Below, one piece after another: positions 53,608-63,465 of a stretch of 64,000 nt of DNA (its first letter is position 1; every line of letters starts with the position of its first letter). The stretch is taken from the NCBI GenBank assembly GCA_963798505.1, contig CAWCTX010000005.1:496001-560000 (forward strand), written 5' to 3'. The position numbers and the translations under genes were made by a program. The notes below the pieces were generated by a model, which ran no database searches, was not told the DNA's origin, and saw nothing but the letters and a program-made list of their open reading frames with translations. This stretch comes from CAVWSM01 sp963798505 (GTDB lineage: Bacteria > Actinomycetota > Actinomycetes > Jiangellales > Jiangellaceae).

Positions 53608-53790
53608 GCGCCCTCCATGGTCCACCCCGCGCCGTCATGCACAACCACGGGTCCGTGTCGGGAACCTACCCCGGGCCCTTGCGTGCCTACTAGATAGTCC
53701 CACCGTTCGGCTGCCCTCGGCCTGCTAAACGCATGAACCCCGATGCCGGTTCCGGTCACCGCATCGGCGTGCCGAACGGAGCGATTGGAG

Positions 53791-53818
53791 TTGACGATGG
53801 GGGAGTGTGGGGTACGGT
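53791..53818 (+). promoter_or_regulatory. mraZ (dcw) promoter
   Basis: TTGACG (53791-53796), a 16-bp spacer and TACGGT (53813-53818) form a promoter 44 bp before the mraZ start; the MraZ boxes lie between and over these elements. The remaining upstream gap (53608-53790) must hold the moxR promoter, which I could not pinpoint. Confidence 0.65.
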
Positions 53819-53822
53819 GGTG
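53798..53822 (+). promoter_or_regulatory. Three MraZ-binding boxes
   Basis: TGGGG (53798-53802), TGGGG (53808-53812) and TGGTG (53818-53822) repeat every 10 bp, separated by exactly 5 bp. This is the known MraZ operator layout (TGGGN-N5 repeats). The boxes cover the -10 region, so MraZ should repress its own dcw promoter. Confidence 0.8.
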
Positions 53823-53861
53823 CGAAATGGAGGATGAGCGTCGTGAGCGGGGGTGGCGGCC

Positions 53862-54293
53862 GTGCTTCTCGGCACCCACAGCCCACGCCTCGACGAGAAG
53901 GGCCGGATCTTCCTGCCGGCCAAGCTGCGCGACGAGCTGGCGGAGGGCGTGGTGATCACGAGAGGGCAGGAGCGCTGCCTGTACGTGTGGCCGCGCGAGG
54001 AGTTCCTGCGCTTCACCGAGCAGTTCCGCAACGCCCCGTTGACCAACCGGGGGGCGCGCGACTTCCTGCGGATGCTGTTCGCCGGGGCCAGCGACGAGAC
54101 CCTCGACAAGCAGGGCCGCGTGACGGTGCCGGCGATCCTTCGCGAGTACGCCGGGCTGGAGAAGGAGTGCGTCGTTGTCGGCGCGATGACCCGCCTCGAG
54201 ATCTGGGACCCGCAGGCGTGGTCGACCTACCAGTCGGAGAAGGAGCAGATGTTCGCCGATGTGTCCGAGGAGGTGCTGCCGGGGCTGCTCTGA
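53862..54293 (+). CDS. mraZ: Transcriptional regulator MraZ
   Basis: 143 residues from GTG 53862, chosen because the family begins (V/M)xLGT; GTG 53853 would add three residues. Two SpoVT/AbrB-like halves each carry a DxxGR motif: [20 protein letters not shown] and [20 protein letters not shown]. MraZ is a ring-forming DNA-binding protein that represses the division and cell-wall cluster through repeats in its own promoter, which are present just upstream. Confidence 0.95.
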   Translation: MLLGTHSPRLDEKGRIFLPAKLRDELAEGVVITRGQERCLYVWPREEFLRFTEQFRNAPLTNRGARDFLRMLFAGASDETLDKQGRVTVPAILREYAGLEKECVVVGAMTRLEIWDPQAWSTYQSEKEQMFADVSEEVLPGLL

Positions 54294-54543
54294 GCTGACC
54301 GGAGCTACGTACGGCGAGGTCTCCACCCGCGCGGACCCGTTCCTCTGGCGCACCTTCCCCGGCGCCAGAAGACCGCGGCACTCAGCAGGGGGACGAGCGG
54401 GCGGGGACCTGGCCGTACGTCACACCGGATGCACGAAGGAAAGGGAACCGGGCAACGGCCCGGCAGACGGGGGTCGAGGGATACATGCACGATGGTGGAC
54501 GCGCAGCGTCGGGCACGGAACTACGCGCGCTGGCTGGTGCGGC
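54294..54543 (+). other. mraZ-rsmH intergenic leader
   Basis: 250 bp without a recognisable gene. It contains a GC hairpin (CCGGGC at 54448-54453 with GCCCGG at 54458-54463, AACG loop) next to AAGGAAAGGGAA. A second promoter or a small regulatory RNA ahead of rsmH is possible, but I see no match to a known family. Confidence 0.4.
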
Positions 54544-55497
54544 ATGAGTGACGAGCTGCACGTGCCGGTGTTCCTCAACCGCGTCCTGGAGCTGCTGGCC
54601 CCACCACTCGAGCAGTCCGGTGCCGTTGTCGTGGACGCCACTCTCGGCATGGGTGGCCACAGCGCTGCGCTGCTGGAGCAGCACCCGGCCGTGCGCCTCG
54701 TCGGGCTCGACCGCGACCCGCAGGCACTGCGCATCGCCGGCGAGCGGCTCGCACCGTACGGCGACCGCGCGACCCTGGTGCACGCGGTCTACGACGACAT
54801 CCCAGGAGTGCTGGCGCGGCTGGGCCTGCGTTCCGTACAGGGCATCCTGTTCGACCTCGGTGTCTCCTCCCTCCAGCTCGACGCGCGAGAGCGCGGCTTC
54901 GCCTACGCACAGGACGCGCCGCTCGACATGCGCATGGACCCGACGGTGGGGCTGACCGCGGCCGAGGTGCTCAACAGCTATTCCGTCAACGACCTCACGC
55001 GGGTGCTGCGCGACTACGGCGAGGAGCGGTTTGCCCGCAAGATCGCGACGACGGTCGTCCGGGAGCGGGCGCGCCAGCCGTTCTCGTCGAGCGCCCGGCT
55101 GGTGGAGCTCCTGTACGCGACCATTCCGGCGGCGAGCCGCCGGACCGGCGGCCACCCTGCCAAGCGCACCTTCCAGGCGCTGCGCATCGAGGTCAACCGA
55201 GAGCTCGCCGTCCTCGAGGACGCGGTGCCGCGGGCGGTCGAGTCGATTGCGGTCGACGGGCGGATCGTCGTGCTGTCGTACCACTCGCTTGAGGACCGGA
55301 TCGTCAAGCGCGTCCTGGCCGCCGGCGCGGCGAGCCGCACGCCGGCCGGCCTCCCGGTCGAGCTGCCCGGCCACGAGGCCACGCTGCGACTGCTCACCCG
55401 AGGCGCGGAGAAGCCAACGGAGGAGGAGATCGCGGCCAACCCGCGGGCCGCGTCGGCCCGGCTGCGGGCCGCCGAGCGAGTGCGGGAGGCGGCATGA
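54544..55497 (+). CDS. rsmH: 16S rRNA (cytosine-1402-N4) methyltransferase
   Basis: 317 residues from ATG 54544. The opening [20 protein letters not shown] and the SAM motif [17 protein letters not shown] are followed by [41 protein letters not shown] and the C-terminal [14 protein letters not shown]. RsmH (MraW) methylates C1402 of 16S rRNA and is the conserved second gene of the dcw cluster. Its stop overlaps the ftsL ATG. Confidence 0.95.
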   Translation: MSDELHVPVFLNRVLELLAPPLEQSGAVVVDATLGMGGHSAALLEQHPAVRLVGLDRDPQALRIAGERLAPYGDRATLVHAVYDDIPGVLARLGLRSVQGILFDLGVSSLQLDARERGFAYAQDAPLDMRMDPTVGLTAAEVLNSYSVNDLTRVLRDYGEERFARKIATTVVRERARQPFSSSARLVELLYATIPAASRRTGGHPAKRTFQALRIEVNRELAVLEDAVPRAVESIAVDGRIVVLSYHSLEDRIVKRVLAAGAASRTPAGLPVELPGHEATLRLLTRGAEKPTEEEIAANPRAASARLRAAERVREAA

Positions 55498-55943
55498 GCG
55501 CGCTCACCCAGCCGAACGGCGATCCCACCCTGCCGGTGCCGGTTGTCGACCCTTCGACGGCGCCCAAGGCTGCTCCAGGTCCCCGCTTCCCCCGGCCCCG
55601 GTTGTCGCTGGTCCCACGACCGGTGCGGCGGCGGGCGGCGCGGACGCCGTTCGCCGTGCTCGTGCTGCTGATCGCCGGGATCGGCCTCGTCGGACTGCTC
55701 GCCGTCAACACCCACTTACAACAGGGCGCTCTGGAGCAGAGCCAGCTCGAGGAGCACAACCAGCAGCTGCGGGAGCGGCGGGCAGCGCTCGCGCAGGCCA
55801 TTGACGAGCTGGAGGCCCCCGCGACGCTCGCCCAGCGGGCCAGTGCCCACGGGATGGTGCCCAACCCGACCCCGTTGTTCCTCCAGCTCTCCGATGGCGC
55901 CGTGCTCGGTGTGATGCCCGACGCCCAAGGGACACAGCAGTGA
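55494..55943 (+). CDS. ftsL: FtsL-like divisome protein
   Basis: 149 residues. A Pro-rich cytoplasmic N-terminus (about 50 residues) precedes one membrane helix ([20 protein letters not shown]) and a periplasmic coiled coil ([20 protein letters not shown] followed by [15 protein letters not shown]), the FtsL/DivIC layout. Identity rests on topology and position between rsmH and ftsI. It overlaps both by 4 bp. FtsL recruits and activates the FtsW-FtsI synthase at the septum. Confidence 0.9.
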   Translation: MSALTQPNGDPTLPVPVVDPSTAPKAAPGPRFPRPRLSLVPRPVRRRAARTPFAVLVLLIAGIGLVGLLAVNTHLQQGALEQSQLEEHNQQLRERRAALAQAIDELEAPATLAQRASAHGMVPNPTPLFLQLSDGAVLGVMPDAQGTQQ

Positions 55944-57943
55944 CAGCTCGACGCGGCGGGACGCCCCGCGACCGGGACCGACGCGCGGAGGCCCGCCGGG
56001 TCGAGGCACGCACGGCGGAGGCCCGCCGGGTCGAGTCGCGGCACGGCCAGCCGCGACGCGCAGAGCCGCGGGCCCGCGGCTCGCAGCAACCGCGGGCCCG
56101 CACCACACAGCAGCCGCGATCGCGCAGCACCCAGCAGCCGCGGTCCCGACCGGCGCCGCAGCGCCAGCGTCCCCGGCCGCAGCAGCGCGCCGTCAAGGCC
56201 CGCCCCCGCAAGCCGCACAAGATCCTTCGCCTCGGAGACCCGCGCCGTCGCCTGTCGATCGCGTTCATCGTCGTCTGCGTTCTCTTCTCCCTGTTCGGTG
56301 GCCGCCTGGTGCAGCTGCAGGGCATCGAGGCCAGCGCCTACGCGCAGGCGGCGGCGGGCGAGCGGGTGCGCACGGTCGACCTGCCCGCGTCGCGCGGCGA
56401 GATCCTCGACCGCAACGGCGTCGCCCTGGCCCAGAGCGTCGATGCGTACGACGTCGTGGTCGACCAGCACTACCTGCGGCAGGAGTCGTCGCCCTCGCTC
56501 GCGGCGCGCAAGCTCGCGGGCGTCCTCGCCATGGACCGGGCGCAGCTGGCGAGCACGCTCACCGGCACCAAGCGCTTCGCCTACGTCGCACGACAGGTCA
56601 CCCCGGAGGTAGCCGACCTCGTCAAGAGAGCCAAGGTGCCGGGCGTCTACACCGAGCGCGTGGCCCGCCGGCACTACCCGTCCGACGGCGTGGCCGGCAA
56701 CATCGTCGGCTTCGCCGGCATTGACAGCCAGGGCCTGTTCGGCATCGAGCAGGGCTACGACGCAGTGCTGGCCGGCAAGCCGGGGCAGCGCACCTATTGG
56801 GAGGCGCCCAGCGGGGCGGCGATCCCAACCGACGCGGGCAGCGAGGTCGCGCCAACGCGTGGCTCGGACGTGAGACTGACGATCGACCGAGACCTGCAGT
56901 GGTACGCCGAGCAGGTCGTCTCTGCCAAGGTTGCCCAGGCCGCGGCCAAGTCCGGCTGCGCGGTCATCATGGACGCCAAGACGGCTGAGCTGTTGGCGAT
57001 GGCGTGCACCCCGACCGTCGACCCCAACGACCCCGCCGCCACCGCGCGCAGCGATCGCGGTCACAAGGCGGTCGAGGAGTCGTATGAGCCCGGCTCGGTC
57101 CAGAAGGTGATGACCGCCGCCGCGGTCATCGACTCCGGCGCGGTCACCGTCGACACGGTCTTTAGCGTGCCCGACCATCTCGCTCGCGGCGGCGAGACCA
57201 TCCACGACCACTCCGGCCACCCCACCGAGCAGCTGACGTTCGCCGGGATCATCGCGGAGTCGAGCAACGTGGGCACGATGCTGGCCGCCGAGCGCATGGA
57301 CAAGGCCCTGATGCGCGACTACCTCGCCCGCTTCGGCCTGGGCCGGCCGCTCAACCTCGGGCTGCCCGGGGAGACGCCGGGCAACCTTGCCGGCGCGGAG
57401 TGGGAGGACCTGACCCGCGACACGATCGCGTTCGGACAGGGCCTCGCCGTCAACATCGTGCAGATGGCGTCGGCCTACCAGACGATCGCCAACGGCGGTG
57501 TCCGCGTGCCGCCGATGCTCGTCAAGCAGGTGGCGGCGCCCGACGGCTCGACGAGCGTGCCCGAGCGCGGCGAGCCGGCGCGTGTCGTCAGCGAGCAGAC
57601 CGCGGACGCGGTGACCTATCTCATGGAAGGCGTCATGCAGCCCGGCGGCACCGGCAAGCGCATCGACGTGCCGGGCTACCGTCTGGCCGGCAAGTCCGGC
57701 ACCGCGCAGCGGGTGGGCACGTCGGGTGGCTACGACAGCTACACGTCGTCGTTCATGGGGTTTGCCCCGGCCGACGACCCGCAGATCGTCGTGGCCGTGT
57801 CCATCCAGGCGCCCGTCAACGGCAGCGGTGGCGCCGCGCTCGCCGGCCCGGTCTTCGCCGACCTCACGTCGTTCGCGCTACAGCATCTCGCCGTACCGCC
57901 GAGCGGGACCGACGCCCCGCAGGTCAGGCTCACCCCGGGGTGA
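55940..57943 (+). CDS. ftsI: Septal peptidoglycan transpeptidase (class B PBP)
   Basis: 667 residues from GTG 55940. A long, low-complexity Arg/Ala/Gln-rich cytoplasmic tail (about 95 residues, with repeated AEARRVE and QQPRSR stretches) precedes one membrane helix (LSIAFIVVCVLFSLFGGRLV) and the PBP dimerisation domain (ASRGEILDRNGVALAQS). The transpeptidase motifs are SVQK (S386, K389), SSN (441-443) and KSGT (from K585). It cross-links septal peptidoglycan together with FtsW. The basic tail is longer than in many homologues and could be a site for regulation. Confidence 0.95.
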   Translation: MTARRGGTPRDRDRRAEARRVEARTAEARRVESRHGQPRRAEPRARGSQQPRARTTQQPRSRSTQQPRSRPAPQRQRPRPQQRAVKARPRKPHKILRLGDPRRRLSIAFIVVCVLFSLFGGRLVQLQGIEASAYAQAAAGERVRTVDLPASRGEILDRNGVALAQSVDAYDVVVDQHYLRQESSPSLAARKLAGVLAMDRAQLASTLTGTKRFAYVARQVTPEVADLVKRAKVPGVYTERVARRHYPSDGVAGNIVGFAGIDSQGLFGIEQGYDAVLAGKPGQRTYWEAPSGAAIPTDAGSEVAPTRGSDVRLTIDRDLQWYAEQVVSAKVAQAAAKSGCAVIMDAKTAELLAMACTPTVDPNDPAATARSDRGHKAVEESYEPGSVQKVMTAAAVIDSGAVTVDTVFSVPDHLARGGETIHDHSGHPTEQLTFAGIIAESSNVGTMLAAERMDKALMRDYLARFGLGRPLNLGLPGETPGNLAGAEWEDLTRDTIAFGQGLAVNIVQMASAYQTIANGGVRVPPMLVKQVAAPDGSTSVPERGEPARVVSEQTADAVTYLMEGVMQPGGTGKRIDVPGYRLAGKSGTAQRVGTSGGYDSYTSSFMGFAPADDPQIVVAVSIQAPVNGSGGAALAGPVFADLTSFALQHLAVPPSGTDAPQVRLTPG

Positions 57944-59529
57944 CCGGTAGCCTCACGGCCGTGCCCGAACTGTCAGGCCTGCGCCCCACGCACGTGGCGC
58001 CGCGACCCCTGCCGGGAGTCGCGGCGCTTGACCGAAGGGCCCGCTCGGTCCCGCCCGGGGTCGACGTCAACGTCACCGGAGTGTCGTTGAGCTCGGCGGC
58101 CGTGCGCCCCGGCGACCTCTATGCCGCGCTGCCCGGTGCGCGTGCGCACGGTGCCGAGTTCGCCCCTGAGGCGGCACGCCGGGGCGCGTCGGCGGTGCTG
58201 ACCGACGCTGCGGGCGAGGGCCTGGCCGTGGCAGCCGGGTTGCCGGTGGTGGTCGTCGACGACGTACGGTCGGTGCTCGGCCGCGTGTCGTCATGGGTCT
58301 ACGGCGACCCGTCCGAGCAGCTGCTGATGCTCGGGGTCACGGGCACCAACGGCAAGACCACGACGTCCTACCTGCTTGCCGCCGTTCTCGAGCAGGCGCA
58401 CGGCGCCGCCGGGCTGATCGGCACCATCGAGACGCGCGTCGGCGGTGAGCGGCTGAAGAGCACCCTCACCACCCCGGAGGCACCGGACCTGCAGGCGCTT
58501 CTTGCCGTCATGGTCGAGCGCGGGCTGCGCTCCTGCGCCATGGAGGTGTCGAGCCACGCGTTGGCGCTGGGCCGCGCGGAGGGCATCGTCTACGACATCG
58601 TGGGGTTCACCAACCTCACGCAGGACCACCTCGACTTCCACGCCGACATGGCCGACTACTACACGGCCAAGGCGCGGCTGTTCACACCTGCCTATGCGCA
58701 TCGCGGAGTCATCTGCGTCGACGACGACTATGGCCGCCGGTTGGCCGGCGAGTCGCAGATCCCGGTGACCACGTTCACGACTCGCGACGACGTCGACGCC
58801 GACTGGGTCGTGCACGACCGCGAGGTGGCGCAGTCCGGTGCGCGCACCGCGTTCCAGCTGACCAGCCGGGACGGCACGACCTATCGACCCACGTCGCCGA
58901 TGGCCGGCGATTTCAACGTCGCCAATGCGGCGCTCACCAGCCTGATGGCAGTACAGGCCGGCATCGAGCCAGGCACGGTGTGGCGAGGCCTGGCGTCGGC
59001 GAGCGGCCCGCCCGGACGCATGGAGCGCGTGCTCACGGCACATGCCCACGCGCCGCTGGCCGTGGTCGACTATGCGCACACTCCCGACGCCGTACGCACG
59101 GCGTTGCGGGCGCTTCGTGCGTCAACCCGCGGTCGCCTGATCGCCGTGCTCGGGGCGGGCGGCGACCGCGACCCCGGCAAGCGTCCGCTGATGGGAGAGG
59201 CGGCCGCGCGGCATGCGGACGTGGTCATCGTGACCGACGACAACCCGCGGTCCGAGCCACCGGAGTCGATCCGCGCCGCGGTGCTCGACGGTGCGTGGGC
59301 AGCGGCCCATGACACACGCGTTGACGAGCGGGGCGCAGAGATTCATGAGGTCGGCGACCGGCACGAGGCGATCCGCGACGCCGTCGCGTCGGCGGCGCCG
59401 GGCGACACGGTCATCGTGCTAGGCAAGGGACACGAGGTGGGCCAGGAGGTTGCGGGTGTCGTGCATCCCTTCGACGACAGGGTCGAGCTGAGAGCGGCTC
59501 TCGAGGACAAGTGGGGAGCGGCCGAGTGA
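57940..59529 (+). CDS. murE: UDP-MurNAc-L-Ala-D-Glu:diaminopimelate ligase
   Basis: 529 residues from GTG 57940, overlapping the ftsI stop; GTG 57961 is an alternative. The ATP loop GTNGKT is at 135-140, the carbamoylated-Lys region YTAKARLF follows, and the amino-acid selectivity motif is DNPR (434-437). DNPR marks enzymes that add diaminopimelate rather than lysine, so the wall is DAP-type; LL- versus meso-DAP cannot be told from this motif. Cytoplasmic precursor step. Confidence 0.94.
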   Translation: MTGSLTAVPELSGLRPTHVAPRPLPGVAALDRRARSVPPGVDVNVTGVSLSSAAVRPGDLYAALPGARAHGAEFAPEAARRGASAVLTDAAGEGLAVAAGLPVVVVDDVRSVLGRVSSWVYGDPSEQLLMLGVTGTNGKTTTSYLLAAVLEQAHGAAGLIGTIETRVGGERLKSTLTTPEAPDLQALLAVMVERGLRSCAMEVSSHALALGRAEGIVYDIVGFTNLTQDHLDFHADMADYYTAKARLFTPAYAHRGVICVDDDYGRRLAGESQIPVTTFTTRDDVDADWVVHDREVAQSGARTAFQLTSRDGTTYRPTSPMAGDFNVANAALTSLMAVQAGIEPGTVWRGLASASGPPGRMERVLTAHAHAPLAVVDYAHTPDAVRTALRALRASTRGRLIAVLGAGGDRDPGKRPLMGEAAARHADVVIVTDDNPRSEPPESIRAAVLDGAWAAAHDTRVDERGAEIHEVGDRHEAIRDAVASAAPGDTVIVLGKGHEVGQEVAGVVHPFDDRVELRAALEDKWGAAE

Positions 59530-60938
59530 TCCCACTGACGCTGGCCGAGGTGGCCGAGGCCACCGGCGGCCGGCTCGACAAGGTCGCCGATCCGCGCGCC
59601 CGCGTCACCGCCGACGTCGTCGTCGACTCCCGCCAGGTCGTCCCGGGCGGGCTGTTCGTCGCGCTGCCTGGCGAGCATGTCGACGGGCACGACTTCGCGT
59701 CCGCCGCAGTCGACGCGGGGGCGGTGGCGGTGCTTGCCGCCCGCCCGGTCGGTGTTCCGGCCGTCGTCGTGCCCGAACCTCTCGCCGCACTTGGTGCTCT
59801 CGCGCAGGCGGTACGGGCCCGGCTGCCGAAGGTCGACGTCGTGGGCATCACCGGATCGCAGGGCAAGACCGGCACCAAGGATTTGCTCGCGCAGCTGCTG
59901 CACGCACGAGGAGACGTGGTCGCCCCGCCGGGCTCCTACAACAACGAGATCGGTCTGCCGCTCACGGTGCTCCAGGCGACGGACTCGACGCGCACACTCG
60001 TACTCGAGATGGGCGCCCGAGGCCATGGGCACATCGCCTATCTGGCCGACATCGCCCGCCCACGCGTCGGCGTCGTGCTCAACGTCGGGATCGCCCACCT
60101 CGGCGAGTTCGGCGACCGCGAGGCCATCGCACGGGCCAAGGGCGAGCTGGTCGAGGCGCTACCGGCCGCCGACGACGGCGGTGTGGCGATCCTCAACGGT
60201 GACGACGCGCTCGCGCGCGGCATGGCCGAGCGGACACAGGCGTCGGTCGTCATGTTCGGTGAGTCGGTGCATGCCGACGTGCGCGCCGAGGACGTCGGGC
60301 TCGACAGCCACGGTCGTGCCACGTTCACCCTCGTCACCCAGGACGCCTCCGCGCCGGTTGCGCTGCAGCTCTACGGCGAGCACCAGGTGTCCAACGCGTT
60401 GGCCGCAGCCGCCACCGCCCTGACCCTCGGACTGACAGTCGACCAGGTTGCCCAAGGGTTGTCGGCCGCGACATCGCTGTCGCAGTGGCGCATGCAGGTC
60501 GACGAGCGCGCCGACGGCGTCACCGTCGTCAACGATGCCTACAACGCCAACCCCGACTCGGTGCGCGCCGCGCTGAAGGCGCTGGTGGCGATCGGCCGTG
60601 GACGTCGTACGTGGGCGGTGCTCGGCGAGATGCGCGAGCTCGGCGAGGCCAGCCTCGAGGAGCACGACGCCGTGGGCCGGCTCGCCGTACGACTCGACGT
60701 CAACCGGCTCGTCGCCGTCGGCGAGGGGGCGCGGGCCGTACACCTTGGCGCCGCCCACGAGGGGTCGTGGGGCGACGAGTCGGCGTTCGTCGCCGACACC
60801 GACGCCGCGATCGCGATACTGCGGCGCGAGCTCCGACCCGGCGATGTGGTGCTCGTCAAAGCGTCGCGCGCGGCGGGACTGGACGTGGTGGCCCGAGCGT
60901 TGCTCGCTGACGAGGTCCCCGCGGAGGGCGCCGGATGA
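59526..60938 (+). CDS. murF: UDP-MurNAc-tripeptide:D-Ala-D-Ala ligase
   Basis: 470 residues from GTG 59526, overlapping the murE stop. The N-terminal UDP-MurNAc-binding domain ([20 protein letters not shown]) leads to an ATP loop [18 protein letters not shown], then [23 protein letters not shown] central motifs, [11 protein letters not shown] and the C-terminal [18 protein letters not shown]. It completes the UDP-MurNAc-pentapeptide in the cytoplasm. Confidence 0.95.
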   Translation: MIPLTLAEVAEATGGRLDKVADPRARVTADVVVDSRQVVPGGLFVALPGEHVDGHDFASAAVDAGAVAVLAARPVGVPAVVVPEPLAALGALAQAVRARLPKVDVVGITGSQGKTGTKDLLAQLLHARGDVVAPPGSYNNEIGLPLTVLQATDSTRTLVLEMGARGHGHIAYLADIARPRVGVVLNVGIAHLGEFGDREAIARAKGELVEALPAADDGGVAILNGDDALARGMAERTQASVVMFGESVHADVRAEDVGLDSHGRATFTLVTQDASAPVALQLYGEHQVSNALAAAATALTLGLTVDQVAQGLSAATSLSQWRMQVDERADGVTVVNDAYNANPDSVRAALKALVAIGRGRRTWAVLGEMRELGEASLEEHDAVGRLAVRLDVNRLVAVGEGARAVHLGAAHEGSWGDESAFVADTDAAIAILRRELRPGDVVLVKASRAAGLDVVARALLADEVPAEGAG

Positions 60939-61996
60939 TCCAAGTCCTGCTGGGTGCGACCGTCGCGTTCGTCGTGGCGTTCTTCGGCACGCCGCTCGCC
61001 ATCCGCATCTTCGTCGATCACGGCTACGGCCAGCTGATCCGTGACGACGGGCCGACGAGCCACCACACCAAGCGCGGCACGCCCACCATGGGCGGTGCGG
61101 TGATCATCGTCGCGACCCTGCTCGGTTACTTCTCCGCGCACCTGTTCCGGCTGACGCCGCCGACCGCGTCGGGGCTGCTCGTACTCTTCCTGATGACCGG
61201 TCTCGGCCTGGTCGGCTTCATCGACGACTACATCAAGGTCTCGCGGCAACGCAGCCTGGGGCTGCGCAGTCGCGCCAAGCTCATCGGTCAGGTGGGCGTC
61301 GCGGTCGTGTTCGCCGTGCTGTCCCTGCAGTTCGAGGATGCGCGCGGCGAGACACCGGCCGACCGCGCGGTGTCGTTCATCCGTGACACCAACATCGTGC
61401 TGCCCACGATTCTGTTCGTCATCTGGGCGGTGCTCATCGTCGCCGCGTCGTCCAATGCGGTGAACCTCGCCGACGGCCTCGACGGCCTGGCCACCGGCGC
61501 CTCAGTCATGGTGTTTGCGGCCTACACCTTGATATCGGTGTGGCAGTTCAACCAGAGATGCTCGCTGGCCGCTGGACCGAGCTGCTACGACGTGCGCGAC
61601 CCGCTCGACATGGCGGTCGTGTCCGGAGCCCTGATGGGGGCATGCTTCGGCTTCCTCTGGTGGAACGCGTCACCGGCCAAGATCTTCATGGGCGACACCG
61701 GCTCACTCGCGCTCGGCGGTGCGCTCGCGGGTCTCGCCATCACCACGCGCACCGAGCTGCTGCTGGCGGTGCTCGGCGGGCTGTTCTTCCTCATCACCCT
61801 GTCGGTCATCCTGCAGGTGGGCTACTTCAAGGCGACCAACGGCAAACGGCTGTTCCGCATGGCGCCGTTGCAGCACCACTTCGAGCTCGTGGGCTGGCAT
61901 GAGGTCACCATCGTCATCCGCTTCTGGATCATCACCGGCATTTGCGTCGCACTCGGGCTGGGCATCTTCTATGCCGAGTGGGTCGGTGTCACGTGA
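60935..61996 (+). CDS. mraY: Phospho-MurNAc-pentapeptide translocase
   Basis: 353 residues with ten predicted membrane helices. The hallmark loops are complete: [18 protein letters not shown], the Asp pair in [31 protein letters not shown], and [12 protein letters not shown], followed by [20 protein letters not shown]. It transfers phospho-MurNAc-pentapeptide to undecaprenyl phosphate, making lipid I. It overlaps murF and murD by 4 bp each. Confidence 0.96.
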   Translation: MIQVLLGATVAFVVAFFGTPLAIRIFVDHGYGQLIRDDGPTSHHTKRGTPTMGGAVIIVATLLGYFSAHLFRLTPPTASGLLVLFLMTGLGLVGFIDDYIKVSRQRSLGLRSRAKLIGQVGVAVVFAVLSLQFEDARGETPADRAVSFIRDTNIVLPTILFVIWAVLIVAASSNAVNLADGLDGLATGASVMVFAAYTLISVWQFNQRCSLAAGPSCYDVRDPLDMAVVSGALMGACFGFLWWNASPAKIFMGDTGSLALGGALAGLAITTRTELLLAVLGGLFFLITLSVILQVGYFKATNGKRLFRMAPLQHHFELVGWHEVTIVIRFWIITGICVALGLGIFYAEWVGVT

Positions 61997-63441
61997 CCCA
62001 GCTCGGCTGGCTGGCGGCCGCCACCCGTGAGTCGCCGTGGGACCAGGCGCGCGTCACCGTCGCCGGGCTGGGCGTCTCGGGGTTTGCTGCCGCTGACGCC
62101 CTGCTGCGCTTCGGCGCGCAGGTGACCGTCGTCGACGAACAGGACAGCGGCGATGCCGGGGAGCACGCGACCGTACTCGGCATCCTCGGCGCCACGGCTC
62201 GGCTCGGCCCGGGCGCCACCGACACGCTCGGTGACGACGTCGACCTCGTCGTCACCTCACCCGGGTGGCGGCCGACCGCCCCGCTGCTCGTCGAGGCCGT
62301 CAAGCGGGGGATCCCCGTGTGGAGTGAGGTCGAGCTCGCGTGGCGGCTGCGCGACCCGCGCAACCCGGCGCCGTGGCTCGTCCTCACCGGCACCAACGGC
62401 AAGACGACGACCGTGCGCATGCTCACCGAGATGCTGCGCGCGTCCGGGCTGCACGCGGCTTGCGTCGGCAACGTGGGTGCGCCGGTCGTCGAGGCGGTGC
62501 TGCACCCCGAGCCGTACGACGCCCTGGCCGTCGAGCTGTCCAGCTTTCAGCTGCACTGGACCTACTCCATGGCGCCACGGGCGTCCGCGGTCCTCAACGT
62601 CGCACCCGACCACCTCGACTGGCACGGCTCGCTACAGGCCTACGCGCAGGACAAGGGCCGCATCTATACCGGCACCGAGGTCGCGTGCGTCTACAACGTC
62701 GCCGACCCCGTGACCGAGCAGCTGGTCCGCGACGCGGAGGTTACCGAGGGGTGCCGCGCGATCGGCTTCACGCTCGGCATGCCGTCGGTAGGCATGGTGG
62801 GCCTCGTCGACGACGTGCTCGTCGACCGCGCGTTCATCCCCGAGCGGCAGACCGCGGCGGCCGAGCTGGCGACGGTGTCGGACCTCAACCCGGCGCCACC
62901 GCACAACATCGCCAACGCGCTCGCCGCCGCCGCGCTCGCCCGGTCGATTGGCGTGCCGCAGGTCGCGGTGCGTGACGGGCTGCGCGCCTTCCGACCCGAC
63001 GCGCACCGCGCCGCCGAGGTGGCCAATGTCCGCGGCGTCACCTACGTCGACGACTCGAAAGCGACAAATACCCACGCGGCGAGTGCGAGTCTGGGAGCTT
63101 TCCCAAACGTCGTGTGGGTGGCCGGGGGACTGGCCAAGGGCGCGACGTTCGACGACCTCGTACGCACCCATGCCGCCCGGCTTCGCGGCGCGGTTCTGCT
63201 CGGCGCCGACCGGGCCCTCATCGCCGAGGCTCTTGCGCGACACGCAGCGGATGTCCCCGTCGTGGAGGTCCCCGACACCGACACTGGGGCCATGGACCGC
63301 GTGGTCCGGGAGGCCGCCGCACTGGCCCGTCCCGGTGACACTGTGCTGCTCGCCCCGGCCTGCGCGTCCATGGACATGTATGCGAGCTATGCGGCTCGGG
63401 GCGACGCTTTCGTCGCCGCGGTCCACTCGCTCGCGCGCTGA
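61993..63441 (+). CDS. murD: UDP-MurNAc-L-alanine:D-glutamate ligase
   Basis: 482 residues from GTG 61993, overlapping the mraY stop. The N-terminal Rossmann motif [20 protein letters not shown], the ATP loop [42 protein letters not shown], and the C-terminal [15 protein letters not shown] and [20 protein letters not shown] boxes are all present. It adds D-Glu to UDP-MurNAc-L-Ala, the second peptide step of precursor synthesis. Confidence 0.95.
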   Translation: MTQLGWLAAATRESPWDQARVTVAGLGVSGFAAADALLRFGAQVTVVDEQDSGDAGEHATVLGILGATARLGPGATDTLGDDVDLVVTSPGWRPTAPLLVEAVKRGIPVWSEVELAWRLRDPRNPAPWLVLTGTNGKTTTVRMLTEMLRASGLHAACVGNVGAPVVEAVLHPEPYDALAVELSSFQLHWTYSMAPRASAVLNVAPDHLDWHGSLQAYAQDKGRIYTGTEVACVYNVADPVTEQLVRDAEVTEGCRAIGFTLGMPSVGMVGLVDDVLVDRAFIPERQTAAAELATVSDLNPAPPHNIANALAAAALARSIGVPQVAVRDGLRAFRPDAHRAAEVANVRGVTYVDDSKATNTHAASASLGAFPNVVWVAGGLAKGATFDDLVRTHAARLRGAVLLGADRALIAEALARHAADVPVVEVPDTDTGAMDRVVREAAALARPGDTVLLAPACASMDMYASYAARGDAFVAAVHSLAR

Positions 63442-63465
63442 CACGGCGGCGAAAGGGGTCGGTGG

